Notes: generated by a model from the letters alone, not told the origin. Shown: positions 35,001-50,000, numbered from the stretch's first letter. The stretch is DNA of 64,000 bases from Vanessa cardui (GCF_905220365.1 NC_061130.1:15321501-15385500); one strand, 5' to 3'. Program-made: numbers and translations.

Positions 35001-37479
35001 ATACTTCTTATCACATATTGACGGTGTAATTGACTCATTAGGATCGATGAATTTGGATCGCGTACCTATTTATTTAGTTAAGTTATGTTTCAAAATCTCC
35101 AGGGTCAAATTTTGTATGCAAAAATAATGTTTATTATTATTCGTTACTGAGGAGCTCAGTCCGTCATATAAGATCTCATAATTATATAAAAACACTTGCT
35201 GCTCATTTACATATTACATATATTAAAATAGAGGCAAAAAAATTTTTGGCGAGTTGTAAAAATTTCCGTGTTGATTTACAAGCAATATGGTTTCAGTGAC
35301 TACATTACATTGAATTCAAATCAGACTGCAAACTACAAAACATAAAAACGATAACTCGCTCAGTTATCGTCGTACTTATCGAGCCTGATTGATATCGCTC
35401 TAGTGAGTTGCGTTTTTAAAAGTGTAAAACAATTAATTTAGAAGAGATTATTTAATGCAGTTGCTATAATTATCATAATATAATTCGACGTGGCGTCTTG
35501 AGCGGCCGCGGAACTCTAAAAATCATTACAGCGAATAATTTTTAATCAGCTACATTATAAGAAACTAATTTAAAGAAAAGAACAGTAGCTATGCAACCTC
35601 ATTTAGTCATTTTGAGCTAAGCAAAACACCAAATTAACTACTAATTAGTGTGTTAATAATGAAACATTAAAATTTATTCTATAATTAAAAAACAAATTAG
35701 TTACTTCTTATGAATTATAAAAACGAAGCACATTCGCTCTGCGACTCGAAGAAACCTGCTCAGAGGATACACAGACTGAGAAATCACTGTTTGCTGGTTT
35801 TTGGAAGAAATTATAAATGTCCAGTGTTAAATGAATAGACTGCCTCGCCGTCCACACGTCACTGAAACACAACGGTCGACGGTGGTGACTTACTGTTACC
35901 GGGAATCCTGCAACATGCGGGCCCGGCTACTGGGGGCACTGCATATTGAAATTTATGAACGCACTTAGATCGTAGATTGCGCCGCGGTGGCCGACCAGCG
36001 CCTGCGCCACTCTCAACCCCGCCACGCGACTGCCGACAGTATGCCTCAGGCAATAGAGGACTGTGTTGCATGTCTACAAAGAGAACAAAGGATTTGCATA
36101 CGTTCGAGTCGGCATAATTTTTTGCAGCAGCTTTTTGTTAACGTTCCGGAATTCTGAAATCAATCATGAGAACCTTTACAACTCACCGTGTCGCCCATAT
36201 ATCGTCCTCGGCCTTTGTGCGGCCCCCAATCTTGCAGATCGGTCAGTAATTTATTCACAGGTATATTTTATCCTAAATTTTTACGACTTACTTACGACAA
36301 ACGATGTTCTTTTTACACATTCGCAGCGTGAAATGTTCACATTGTTCGTTCGTGCGTTTGGAGAATGATCTTCTGGGATATTCTCATGAGTGGCAGCGCG
36401 TACAGGCGGCGCGGCGGAGGCCGTCGGTGTGCCTCCTTGTATTTACCTAATTGTAGTTTGCGTCGAGACCAGACCGTCGTCTATCTGAACTGACTTGTTA
36501 ATTTTGAGCAAGAATTACATGAACGTGCTTCGTCTCAGCCGTTAGTCCTTTTGAATTCTATAACGTAGCAGTAAGGGAAACTTATGACTAGATACATATT
36601 TTTGCACAAGTGCTTATATATATGAGGACATATACTAGAAAGAGTACAGAATATTATCTGTTGATGAACTAAGTTCGTTGTTACTAAATGCGCGTGGCAA
36701 CCATGACCGACGCGTGTTCCTCCAGCGCTTTTTATACGAAATGCTAAAAGGGCGTAACGTCTTGAAAAGCCTATTTATTATCAGAGGTTTAATTATTATT
36801 AGCTGATGGCGGAGCGGTGGGAGTCGAGGTGCGCGCACATGCGATATACTCGACACATACTATGTAATTGCGGTCGCTGAGGAAACTTAATTGATATTGT
36901 TTACTAGTTTATTTTTATGATTTACATAATGTATAGTTCGGTGCGTACGCAAATGAGTAGAACAATCGCGCGGGAACTCACGCGCTTCCGCCATGCGGCT
37001 CCCGCGCGCTTGTTAATGCTTTTTTGTCGACGGGCTGACGATGATACAACCGTGCGAAGCGCATCAGTTGTCAATCGTGTTGAATGTGCAGTTATCACGT
37101 GGATATGTATCGGGCGCGGGGGGAGAAACGTTTACAAATGCTTGTCTAATACTTAATCTACGTTCTATATACATACAGACATGCAAACATACACATTATA
37201 ATTTGGGAGAAAGAAATACAGGCGAATGAGTGTATGAATTTATTAAATGAAATTAAACAATCTAAGTACCTTTTTAAATTATGTAGATTATATTTGAAAC
37301 GACAAATGCACTACACTTCATTAGTGAACGTTCGCAATTTAAGAATCTCCGAGCGCAACAAATGTGCTGCAACCCGCCCGCTTCGGGATTTTAACGTATC
37401 ATCAGAGGGTTCGTTTATAGGCCAATTAAATGTAATTATTCTCAATTATATTCGCAGCGAGTTGGTATAAATCCTGTCA
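32069..37479. other. non-coding stretch with several GC islands
   Basis: No gene is firmly supported. A CpG-rich block at 32560-32910 has three long plus frames open at once. One of them follows an acceptor (AG at 32549-32550) in the phase left by 32068, but the translation looks composition-driven. Other GC-rich patches lie at 33135-33185, 33630-33740, 34380-34460, 34600-34740, 35870-36030, 36400-36480 and 36965-37130. Confidence 0.45.
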
Positions 37480-38018
37480 AAGCGATCTCAGCGAGAGCGG
37501 GCGCGCGCAATGCGCTCGCTTCTTCTGCGCTATTAATTGCGACTCGCATTCCGAACAGACTTTGCAAAAAGCAGCCCTTAACGAATCGACCTGTCCGCGC
37601 CGAGGAGCTCTGCTGAAAGAAATGTTACTGTATCGACATGAGATAACAACTACCCTGTCACGACGCTGGCGCGGTCATCGCTTAATTCGAGTGGCGGAAG
37701 AAGTTGCATCATGTTCTTTGGATTACTCTTAGTGACGATCCAAGACTTCGCGTAATTCTGCACTGGATTACATTATCCGTTAGCCGATATCCGCACAGTT
37801 GTTTGGAAGCCGAGCCGTTAGTCGCCGTGACCTTTCCGTCCGCACGGGATAATTGTGTCGGCACGTGAGGTCCCGTTAGCCCGTCCCCTGTTGACATTTC
37901 AGTTTTTGTGTCGGAGGGTGAATAATGCCTGTAACTGCACTCGCTGAGGGAGGGTTTCAGTGAGCGTTGTGTTCGGCCGATGCGCGCGCGCACGCCGCGC
38001 TGTCGCGCATGGACTCGG
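37480..38018 (+). promoter_or_regulatory. GC-rich block with possible alternative first exon
   Basis: A GC-rich region ends in CGCGCATGGACTCGG/GTGAGT. The ATG at 38009 followed by ten coding bases (MDS plus one base) meets an excellent donor (GT at 38019). The one-base overhang is the same phase used by the start exon at 19616, so it could act as an alternative start for the same downstream exons. No TATA box is seen. An unusually long open stretch (92 codons, 37456-37731) overlaps it but has no start or end signals. Confidence 0.33.
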
Positions 38019-38500
38019 GTGAGTTTGTCGTCTCCAAGTTGTTGACATTAGAATTTTATCGTTTGGAGGAAACAGCTGTTTTTTTGAGCAATTTTTCTTA
38101 ATAATATATCTTATAATATTCTCAACAAATATTAGCTTAACATATGTTAATCTTAAAATGAATGAAATAACATTCGGTATTTTCAACTGTAGGCGAAGAT
38201 TAAATTTGGAGTTTTCAAATGTGCTAGGTTAACAGAATTTCGTGCGGTCGATTTAAAAAAAAACCAGTGAAGCGCTCAATCGGCGAGTCGCCGCGATAAT
38301 TAAATAAATTAATTTCGAGTTGATTCGCGTTTGCGTGCACCACCGCCAGCGCCCGCTACCCGCCACCCGCCACCCTCCAGCGATCGGTGAATTTTTATTA
38401 TCTTCTTCGCAGTAACTCCATTAGACTTTTTTAAATTTTATTGCTTTCTTTGTTGCGCTAACAAACCGAACACGCTTAACGGAATATTTCACGGTTACAG

Positions 38501-38550
38501 TGTTTTACGACGCCGGGAACGACCTAGCGACGCTCGGCCTCGTCGAGTAA
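38501..38550 (+). CDS. weak candidate exon
   Basis: After an acceptor (CACGGTTACAG, AG at 38499-38500) the frame that uses one carried base reads VFYDAGNDLATLGLVE and then TAA (38548-38550). A GTAAGG donor overlaps the end (GT at 38547), so it could be internal or terminal. The phase matches the exon ending at 32068 and the mini-exon ending at 38018. It is only 46-50 bases, so chance is a real alternative. Confidence 0.22.
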
Positions 38551-41500
38551 GGGATGGCTTGAAAGCAATCACACCAGACTTTGTGTCGGAGAAAGCGATC
38601 GCAACAAAAAATATTCGAATTGAGACGTGAAGCGACCGATGCGAGACTTTCTATTTTACGACTCTACCGTTTTAAGCATTTTTTTAAAGTCGAAACAACT
38701 AATATATATTAATAAAAATTGCGAAACCCCGAGTCCCGTCTCTGGGCCCTAGCGGACCGTTGCGGGCACAATAGCCCGCACAGGCAATCGACATAAAAGA
38801 AAGCGTATTTGAATATCTCTCGAGATTTATTATTTTATTGCCAGGTTTGTTAAACTGCAACAGTCGTAAAATGTTGTTACCGTAATGAGCCGGGGAAATG
38901 GAGCGAACTTTCTCGAAGACGCGGAGGGACGCAGCGTCGCAGCCAGCGAGGGTGCTGCGCCGGGCGCTCCTTACATGGAATATGTTTTAGTCTCCTTGCG
39001 CCGAGCGCGGGCGGAGGGGCCGTAAACACCTCGCGATGCAATTTACTTCGATAGAGGCCGAGCGTGGACGAAGTAGTTTACGGGGTAACATATGCAAGCT
39101 CGGGTGACCTTTGCGAGTCCCGTTGGACACCTGCGACGTACGTTAGGGTCCCGCTAGGCGCTCGCATTCATTAAATTGTCGCTTCTACATGCAATGCTAC
39201 CTTTAACGGAACACGCTCGCCTAACTGCCTCTTATCTAATTGCGGTTATGTCTACAACTGTGAACTACATTATTACGCTGACGTAATACGAGATTTATTA
39301 CATTTTTCCACCTCGCGGTCGAGTCATAATTCCCCAAACACAATTAATCCGACGAGTTCGCCTCTAAACCGTTCGCTTATTGAATATCGTTTAGACGATC
39401 GAAAGCAATTTTGTGGCGTCGAGCTTTCACTGTACCGGTAGGCTACTTATAGTTGAAACAATTCGGATTATTACAATGATGCGAGCGTGCATCTCATATC
39501 ACGTTATTACAGGGCTCGGGAGCGGAGCCGCGCCGCGCCGTGATTAGCGGTGATTGGGTGCGAGCGGCCGGCGCGCAGTCTGTGTCGCGCTGCGAGCGCT
39601 GCGAGCGCTGCGATGCGCGTAATCGCGGTAATGCCCCATTAGAATACGTGCAGCACATTCAAATGACCAATCGCCACCGCGCCGCTCCCACGCACTCCTA
39701 CGTGCCTCCTGCCTCTACTCGCTCGCAATCAGGGGTTTTGATCGAAGTGTACCCGGCCGCGCTGTCGCTGCGAAGCATTTACTACTAGCGATAAAGGAAA
39801 TGCTATGGACAAGTAATCATTCTCATTCGTTCATATAAAGAGACGAATTCTCACGCACGCTTATGAGCCAAAATGACGAATTCGATATACGTTCGCGAGT
39901 GACGGGCCCCCGTGGGCTAGCACCGCAGTAATTAACCCTTCGTATATTGTAATAAAGCTGCTGCCCTACACCCGTACAATTATCGTCATTACAGATACTA
40001 TCCGGCGAACGTATTAATTTATAATAATTAGTACAAGCATGTAACGGGATAGGGAACGGGTGAGTGACATTTGTTGATATTTGTTGGCGCGTGCGCTGCA
40101 CCTGCCGGGCGCGCGCGCACACGCGGCCGCCACAGGTGCCGGGGTCAAGGTCGCGCCCCGCTCCGGGATTCAACCGGTACTCGGGAACGGAACGGGAACG
40201 AATCGCTGCCTTGCCGTTCCTTTTTCTTGCAAAATATTATAAGCATACTAAACGGCTCATTTTCGTCAATAGCCCTCGACGCTAATTATTACCGCGCCGT
40301 CGCTTCTTTATACCTTAGTACTTGAACAGAAGAGGCGCGTGATCGGTGTCAGCGGCGAGCCTGCGATGCACAATGTGTTGCGAGTGCCATGTCTCCGAGG
40401 CTCGGCGGTGCGTGCGGACGGACAATTTGCGACTTCCCCGGCGGCCGACGCGCTCGTTAACGCTCCGCGACCCGGCGCTGCGTTACATTGTCGTAGATTA
40501 CACCACTGCCACTTTACATTCGTATTTGCGCACGTAACCTGCATCGCGTCCTATGTGACTACAAGTAATTGTCTACTATTACAATACTAGCTACTTGAGA
40601 CTAAGTTATGGTGGCTCTAGAACGCGAGCTGTTGCAAACTATTTAAAAGTATTTCGTTGTTGTTGAAGCAATTGTCCAATCTGAATTACACAAGAACATG
40701 TACACATGTTATAATTATATTTTGCAAGGAAAATCTTATTAATTTAACTTTATTATGAAGGTGTTAAAATCTAAATATAAAATAAACAATCATAATATCA
40801 ATGCAATTATAATATTTTGAGAGTCGTGTTGGCATACAATTTGAAGCACGTCAGTGCACCGGCCCTCACGGATTTTGTACTTGTATTGTACATTACTGGA
40901 GTCAGCCGACGTGGTTCGTATCTACGTCGACTGTGCGACCAATATATAATACGTAACGACGATTGAAATAACTGCCAAAACGTCTTAGCGTCGAGGGTCA
41001 ATAACAGCTCTCGTTTTAATTAGAGCCCGAATTAAACCGCGGTCTAGATTAATTATTAAAATGGAGCCGGCGTAGATTCGAGCGATAGGCGCTGCGCCCG
41101 CGCCGCCTTTAATTACGACTGTCAGTGAGCGCGCGACGTAATTAGGAGCCCGCTTGTGTCTGCGCACTGACGACGCTGCACTCATCAACATTGTAAATGT
41201 TTACTTTACATTCATTTGCTCCTTCCCATGTACAGTGACTCCTTCACTGCGCTGCAGTAGGACTAAACAGTTGTTGTGCTTCATTGGCCTTGTTTATGGC
41301 TGAGATTCGCACAACAGTGATATTATGTTGTATTTATATATGGTGTTAATTATTTCGCTCGTCAGCTGTGCGCAGTCCGTCGTCGCAATGCTCGCGCGGC
41401 GCTCGCGTGGTTTCCACACATGCTAATGAGCCCACTAAGCCGTTCCGCTTAAATATTTCCTTATCTAGCTGCGCCGTAACTCACAGATATATGTCGACTG

Positions 41501-44046
41501 TCAAATTATACACGTGCTGTGCGCGCTGCTAATCGCCATCATCGCTTCACACTCGCTGAGTCGCCCGCGATGAAGTGTGTAGGACACGAGCCTCCACGCG
41601 AGTCTTCAGCTGCCGCCGGAACACCTACACCTCGCCCTCCTCGCGCCTTACGGACGATAAGACGGTTCCCTCGCGGCGCACCGAGTCGCAGCAGCCGCTT
41701 TATAAAATTTACGACGCTCATTTGAATAGCTAATTGTTGCCGGTTTCGTATGATTCACGGCGGTCATTTACGTACACTTAATTATAAATATTGTTACATA
41801 TCTAATCTTATACTTGTTCTAGCATGATGCCTCAATTAAATTTTAACCGTATGACGTGAAACAGATGTATCCAGATAATGCCTCTTTTTATGCTAAGAAC
41901 TGATTCTTATCTCTCATTGTCTGCTATTATTTATCGTGAAAAGTATTAAGCATAACACCACCACGTCGCTCTGCCAATGTTGAGCTGTGGCCGTATCTGC
42001 CGCAAGTCATTATTCGAGACCCGAGGACTCTCCGGAGATAACGAGCTAACGAAAACCATCAAAATAAACGGCGGCGTGCACACAATTCATGCGCTATTCA
42101 TAGTAAGTAGCCTTTTATTTCATCCCCTTGTACGAGGAGGGACGCTGGAGTGTTTTAAGATGTTCTAAATTGGTTTTCTATTCGCGCCCTTCTGAAAATC
42201 AATTTAACCTTCAATGGTCCTTTTATACTCTTAAAGCGATTCTCTCAAACACTCGCTTTCCATTTAATAGTGACAATTGTATAAAATACGAGTACTGATT
42301 ATAAAAGTAAATATTTATAAATTACAATTAGTTATTCAACTCACGTACTCCATTTGCAAACATTTATAATATTTAAAAGATTTAAGTGTTGATGCAGAAT
42401 CTATATTATATAATATTATGCTCGTCGTAATCGTAACACGCTATAGGTTGTCACGTCGTCGTTCACGCCGCCGCTCGAGCTCACTAGCAAGTAACCCACA
42501 CACCGGAGCCGTTCCCGCTCGCTGCACTTGTCACCCTTTCCTGTGTTTTATTGGCGTGTAAGTGTATGTTAGTTTGTCTCACTCGTTACTCGAATTAAAA
42601 TTCACTGGCGTCATCACTGTAACTCGGTATCAGGTTTTATCGAGCGATAACAACTAACTATTTGCGTCGACTGCCGGTCCAGCTACAGTTCCGCAGCACG
42701 CGGAGTCCACACTGCTTCAGCGAGGGCGCAGTTTTCGACGTTATTAATTATTCTCTGACAGCCCCTTAGCTTTTCTTCCTCTGACAATGGGCGTTTACTA
42801 AATTGGAGTAAAGGCATTTTAATCAACTGCGTCTCAGCTGCGTCCGAAGTAACTGTAAAGATATTACAAGATAACATCTTCATTTGGTTTTGTCAATTGT
42901 TTCTACCACTACAAAACAAATTTTGCATTTAGGGTACCTCATCAAAACTTAACAAGTAATTAAAAGAAACATACTCCTTCGCATGATATATGAAATGAAT
43001 ATAAACATCGTATCAACAATAACAAACATAACAACAAAGGTATCAATTAGCCGCGCGGCCGATAGCTCGCTATCGAGCACACGGAAGAGCGCTGGTGTGA
43101 CCGCGCCGCTAGTTTTTCTAAACACCGCAGAGGAATGTACTCCGCTCACTTCCATTTTAGTTTTTTCAATTCGTGTGAAACTTGCCTCCTCGGCCACCGA
43201 ATTTAAATATGCCTAATTATAATTAGTCGAGGCTCGATGTGTGTCCGTACACCCGCGAGTGATAATTACGATGAGTAATTGCCCAAATATTATAATGAGC
43301 TCGCTGTTTTCAATTAACTTCGGAGCGGTAATGAGACGGCGGCGACCCGTGCGCCGGCCCGGCTCGGCCGCGCTCGTCCGCGATGTGCCTCACTTCTTGT
43401 GCTAATTTGTGAGACAAGGATGACGAACAAGCTCCGGTTTCTACTCTAACAGTTTGTCAAATTAAAGGAGTATGTCTTCAAATATGTAATAGTTAATGTC
43501 GTCATTCTTATTACATATTATTATTTATCGAGCATATTACGCGTGACTCGGGAGTTGCTTGTGCAGCAGTGCAAGAAACTAGCCGACACAATGAGCGCTG
43601 CGGACGCAACGAGCTGGCGTCGCTGGTGCTCGTATGACAAAGTGCTTGTCTCGTTACGGGCGGCGGCCGAGCCTGACGCCCGGCGAAGGGCCACTCGCTG
43701 CTAGTGCAAGGCAAATTGCTGTTACACTGCACTTAATTTAAACATTTTACTAACTATTTTAAAATTACTGTATTAGCTCAGTGGTATAAGTTGAAGTGTG
43801 TACACTTACTTATAGTCAATAATGTAATTTGAGTATTGATTAGGGGCAAAAAGATGTCGAGTTGTCTATAAACTGTTTTACACTAACTCAACCCTGTGAA
43901 TTACTATTTGCTTTACTTTTTAAAACTATTCTTAAAATGCACGATTGCTAATCGCTCTTTATTATTATTGTGTTGATTAAATAGACATTTGTTTTGCTCA
44001 TCGAGATGCAATGCATGGCTGGACCAACGGATCTTAGAGGTCGTGT
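38551..44046. other. non-coding stretch with several GC islands
   Basis: No gene is supported. GC-rich islands lie at 38880-39160, 39510-39780, 40080-40200, 40330-40520, 41085-41175, 41550-41700, 43325-43390 and 43560-43700, separated by AT-rich DNA. The frame at 39540-39788 includes a 9-bp repeat (GCTGCGAGC, three copies near 39590-39617) and extends upstream to an acceptor at 39512, but it is composition-biased. Confidence 0.45.
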
Positions 44047-44091
44047 ATCATCATCCTCAGCCTGTATCAGTCCACTGCTGGACAAAGGACC
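44047..44091 (+). repeat. short copy of the (CAT)n-headed repeat
   Basis: ATCATCATCCTCAGCCTG followed by CAGTCCACTGCTGGACAAAG matches the core of the repeat at 11209-11375. Only about 45 bases are recognisable. Confidence 0.65.
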
Positions 44092-47000
44092 CCGAGTACT
44101 TGTATAGTACCTGCGTATGTTTAATTGTAATGTAACTTTCTTCGGTCGTGTAACGCTGGGCTCGCACTCGTGGGCTGTAATCGACCGTGTAATGTAATGC
44201 AATGACGAGCGCGCGCTGGCGAAGCGTAACCGACTCTTGTTTACATTCATCCTCAGCGCGATGCGCGGATGAATTGAATGAATGTCTTCCAGTCATCTAA
44301 TTAGAGAACTTGTGTTTTTAGTTAATGACTCGACTGGTCAGACTATGACCTCTAGCTAAGTAGTGTTCTTAAGGTATACTGCCGTACAAATAGATGTATA
44401 TATATGTAGACGTATGATCGAATAGGAATACATTATTTGCTCATCACCATTCCGCGCGCGTCGCGCTCGTCCCGTTAGCCGCGCGGGAGCAGCGGCCGCC
44501 CCTCCTGATTGGCGCGTATCTTTGTCGCGAGCTGACGCGCGGCGCGGGCGCGGCCGGTCGCATACGAACGACCATCTCATTTGCACTCAGTATATCTCAA
44601 TATCACTTATAAGTCAATCTCGGCATATCTCGTTATGGCGCACATAATAAGAAATATTCTCCGCCGTGACTGCATTATTTCTTATTGAAGAGTTTCTTTT
44701 ATGAAGCTAGTTCATCTAATTAGTTGCATATTTAGCTAATTAGGTATTACTAGGTTGAAATATTCTCAAATGAGCGACTCTCCGCTTTCAAGGCTCTCTA
44801 GATTCAATCTGGAACGAATGAGAATTTATATTCTTATCGGAAACGAAATTTATTCAAATATTTCTAAACAAAAAGTATATTGTTAATCAACTGCAATCGA
44901 GTAATTATTGCCACGCCATTAAGTAATATGCACAGAGATCTTTATCACTTCGAAGCGGCGTTAAGCTTTGAACTTTTTCTCGTGTGTACTAGAAATAGTT
45001 TTTCTAATCGGAACTGGCGTCATCATCATCACGAAATGGAATTTAGCACGTGTTTCGTATCAACGGACCCAGCCGACCGGCCCGCGCGTTCAGGCGAGCT
45101 CCTCGAGCTCTCCGTCGGACCGACCCGAGTGTGAAACAGGTCAGAAGTCTGTCTTGGTACATTAGGTCAGCGAGCTGGCCGCGAGGACCGCGGGGGCGCT
45201 CGTTGGCTGCTGTGTGCCGCGGAGATAGTGCGGCGAGGCAGAAGGGCGTCCATCGCTGCACATTCCGAGGGCGAGCGTTTATTCCGCTTATCTGAATTTT
45301 AAATTGGGGTCCCTGTAGTCCGGGCTCCCCCGCGTCCCGCAGCCCCGCGCTCGCCCGCGCCGGATTCCTAGCGGTCCCGCCAATCCGACCGTAAAAACCC
45401 AATCAACTGGCTATTTTTGTACCACATGCCGGCATTTGACACACGATTTCACTTTCGACTCTCTCGAATACGAAATTTTTCTATGCGAATATTTTAAAAT
45501 ATTTTCGTTTGTGTCCGAATTGGGTGAGTGTTTTCCAGGAGATACCTAATTAAATACGATTTATTTCTATTAGAATAATAGAAGGATTCAAAGGACTCAG
45601 TAGGGCGTCGGGCAAAGCAAGCGAGCCCGTGACAAGTTCCCACCGATTGCTCTGATGTAACGAAGTGTTGCGCGGGTACCGATGTAGTGTAAGTCTTCGT
45701 CGAATCTCCAGGAGCAGCTGACTAACTGTCAAATGTTTTACGCGAACTGCTACTTGCACTGGCCGCTATGTTTCTTCACGAATAAATCAATCATTTGACG
45801 ATGGAATTAGTGTAGCAGACTCCCGGGGATAATTGCGACGAATCTTTAAGTCATACCGGTACTTGTAAAGCGAGATCAATTATCCGTAAGAGGAAAATCG
45901 ACGGCGCGGCGGTGGAACTTCAAACAGAGCCGATGGAATGAGACGTAACGCGGTGATTTCAAATATCGTGGAGTGAAGGTTGTCGTGTGATCGGCGGAGG
46001 CGCCGCGCCCGCAATTTGTCCGTCATGTGATTTAATATTCCGCCGTGGGAAACGCGCTCGCTGCCATGCTCGCCGGAGACGCGGCGCAGTATCGCTTCTG
46101 TGCGTCGCGTTACGTGCACCCGATCCAAATTAATAGGCTCAAATTTATATTTCATAAAATGGTGACCACTTGCGACGTGGGCCTCACTCTCGCAGCGAGT
46201 GTAATCGGCAGACATTGCTCGATACGGACACCTCAGAATATTCCAGAAGGTTTCACTTCACCCAATTTCCAAACTCACTTAGGTAATACCTGTACTCCAC
46301 AGGCATAGACACTCTCACACGAAATCAATGAAGTTAAATAACGAAATAGTTGTCTCGATCTCCATTTTGGATTTTAGAAAAAAAACATAATATATTACTT
46401 ACTGTAAATGGACTTGACGAATTGTAAGAAAAAGTTTATTTTGCGCTAGTTTTGACGTGGCAGTCCCTGCAAATATCCGCGGGAGTTCCCTGGTGGGTCT
46501 CTAATTAATGAACCTCTCTCGACATCTCGCGAGCTAACCTAAGCCCTCGTATATAGCTATACGCTAGATGCGGATACTGACTTTGAACGTCGACGTTCGC
46601 GTTCGGCTCGCGTGATACGAATCAATTATAACGACTTATTAGTGTACTCAAATGTCAGCGGGATAGTTTTTGTAAATATTGAAAGTGAGAGGTCGGGCTG
46701 CAAAGGTCGCGGCGGGGTCGCACGGCGCGGTCGCACGGCGCGGGCGACGGCGGATATTACACGTCCAGCGGCCATTACGCTACCGAATAATATCACAGCT
46801 AATTGTATGCGTGAGTCCGTGGGCGATGCGTGCACGCGAGCCGCCGTTATTGTCTCCATATATTTTCCATGGGAATGTATCTAATTTATGAATGGCTCAA
46901 AATATTAAAATACACTACGTACTCTTCGATTGTAACCGATGTACTCGTATGTTTATTACGAGCAATTATATAATTCATACAGATAATCGATTACGTGCAT

Positions 47001-50000
47001 TAATATATCGAAGGGTGTTTGTACAATGTTTAGCTGGAGAATGTTGAGATATGCACAGTCTAAGACTACTAGTGGGTCGTGCTAGCAGCTGATGGTCGCG
47101 CTGATGGCGGGCGCGCGGCGGCGACGGCGTCCCGCGGCGCCAGTGCGCATGCGCTCTCACGCTCGCTATATGTCATCGCCGCGCCGGTAATTATTCGCCG
47201 CTGCCTCCTTTTGTCTTAAGCCGCCCGTCTGGCGCCCACCAGCGCGTCAGATCTTCGATACGTTTTCGAGAATACTATCTTCGAGTACCCGACGTGCATG
47301 TGGCGATTACAAAGATTGTTTTTTTTGAGTTTTGTACATTTATTCGATATTTAACCAATTCTAATAAGAACAGTAAATATCGATATAATCATGATTGGGT
47401 TAAACAAGTCACCTGCTCTGCGTCGCGTCGTCGAACATCGCGCTGCTTGCATCGCGCTATTGTTTACTGCTAACAATCGCTTCTCATCGACAAAGGATGT
47501 TTAAGCAACAGCGACAACATATCACCTCGTTGTGAACCTTACCACATTGTTATAAAGTGCATTGTGCCACGTCACGCGTTGCTTACTTTTTACCGAGCTA
47601 GATAATTACGCTGAGAGGCGGTCGGGCGCCACAGCTAGTCGCTAATTAAACGTAGTGACTGGATAAACAAACAAACAGTTCCACACGCGAGCCGCGCGCC
47701 GCGAGACATGCGGCCGATCGCTGCGTGCCTCGTATTAACATATCTTTCATTTCAATGCAGTTGCTTTCAATCGCCAAATAATACTGTCTAATTGGAACTA
47801 CGAGGTTTTGTGTTCGTGTGTGGATGCGCGGCGGCGCCGGACAATGGCGCGGCCGCCGAGCTGGCCGAGCCGAGCGCGTTGGCCACCGGCGAGCCGCGTG
47901 CGCCCGACACATTCCTGGTCGCTTCGTGGGTGAACTCTCACTCACAAGTGGCCCCCTCATTCCAATTAGCATCGATACGCATTGCCTTACATAACAATAC
48001 GCTTTGAACGATTTTAATTTGTTTGGATGGAAGCTATTTTATTAATCACTAAGACGGTTTCATCGTATAGGATTTTATATAAACAATGACAACAGTTTGT
48101 AATAAATATGTTTTGAAAAGGCGTCTTGTAAGTGTCATCTATAATAGACAGCACTCGTTGCATGACTGACTGATATCAGCAGAGACACAGCACGACCCGC
48201 GAAGTTACTGCTGCCTCCCCTGAGGTCGGCAAACGGTTGGACCCAACGTGTGTAGATTGTCATTTGGGGCGAAGTCCGGAGAGCACGGCGGCCCAGTGTC
48301 ATCCAAGTAGCGCAATCTCCCGGACCACAAGATGGTTATTCGTTCCCTGTCGTTATCTGAAGTCGCATCAGAGACATCCGTTCGATCCCTTAGAAGTTTT
48401 CAACACAATCAATGTTTGTATTAACGTTACTCTTTTGTTACTTCGGTTAATTTACGTCGTGCAACATGTCTTAATAAGAGTGTTATAGGAATAAAAATAT
48501 GTTTTTAATTAAAATATGAGATCCGCCCGTAGAAGACAACGATCTCAAGGTATAACTTAAATTAAAATTTCAATTTCCAACAAAGCAGGCCACAATCCCA
48601 TCCCTCGTACTAACTCACTAAGCATTTTATTTATGCTGATCAAGTATTTTTAGTTGTTTATTATCTCTCATACGAACTCAAAACACAAATGTAATAATTG
48701 TAACGATAAGAAGTATTTTCTTGCATAGATAAGAAATTATTAAAATTCTGGCAACTTGCGTCTGATGTTGTTAATTGTAATCGTAATGGTTACAAAATAA
48801 TGATTTATTTCGTTGGAAGTGACACTTTATTCCAACATGAAACTGCTTGTACTGGAATCAATTTGCATTCCGTAAGTGTACAAGTCTTGCAAAAAAATCG
48901 TTTTGGTTTCATATCAGAGTGTCGACACTCACTGGTTCTAATAGGAAAGTGTCTGCTTAGTTAACCGTATTTAATTGACACATCACAAATTAGGATGTTA
49001 TTTAATTTCTAATTGGTATTTGAGTTCTCTTGTTCTAATTGGCATTCATACAACTGTGAATTTTGAACATTTAATCTTTAGTGATTCGAACTAAAATGTT
49101 CACCCAAGCCCTTCTCGCACAGGATATAAACTCGAAGCCGTGTTTTAGATACTAAAAAGATCAGTCAAGAAATCAAAATGAGATGGATCTTATTGAAGTC
49201 ACAAAAGCTATTTTTTGCACACTCATTCCACGCTCTCTATCGTTCACTAACGCCTGCATAGAATGTTAGAGTTTATAAAGAAACTTTAAACAAAGTAAAG
49301 AATAACTAGTTACATTTTAAATTGTCATAAGTATTCCTATTGGTTAGTCTAGTTTATACTTAATCTGCCTTAAAACAGTATCGGTATTGTGATTAATTTA
49401 ATGGACGTAAAGTGACATCCTACGGACACGTGCAGTCTCGTGTTGGAGTGGAGGTGGCTACCACGCGGTAAGACCACTGAGAATGTCTCCCGCCTCTCAG
49501 TCTGACCTCTGCTCAGTATCGAGGATGGTGATACTGTGAGGCAAACAAGTACACCGACGGCATCTCTTTGTCTCTGCGTGCCGCCGCTCGCTGGCAATCG
49601 CTCGTCAGATTAACACGATTCATTCTCAATTTCATAATTTTTCTCTTCGATTTTAATCATTAGATTACATATAAAATCAGAAAACGAGATCTGTTGAGAG
49701 CGGCCGCGCGTCTGTACCCGCATTGTAATTGTGTATTTTGATATTAGGTCAGAGTGAATTTAAGTAATCACCTAGCGAGAACAAAGCTGAACACTTTATA
49801 CTTATCATAATAATTAATTAAATATTTTTATACTGCCACAATATATCACTCAAAAAATAGCTTTTTATTGTCATAGGAACAGGAGGCGATATGAGATACG
49901 ATTAGTACTTCTTATGCTACTTACTCAAAACTGTCAGATGGCTAAATGGCTGACCGCCTCAGGGTATCACACAAGAATAAACGATGGAGACAAACGTAAA

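Noticed and set aside
37458..37731. 91-codon open stretch after a TTCGCAG acceptor
   Set aside because: It has no start, the ending gives no recognisable protein character, and it ends in a plain stop with no nearby polyadenylation signal.
39512..39788. A frame with CERCERCD-like cysteine spacing suggestive of a zinc-binding motif
   Set aside because: The cysteines come from three copies of a 9-bp tandem repeat; no histidine or cysteine partners follow at zinc-finger spacing.
45043..45402. 119-codon minus-strand frame
   Set aside because: It is overlapped by two plus frames in a GC-rich island with no splice or start context.
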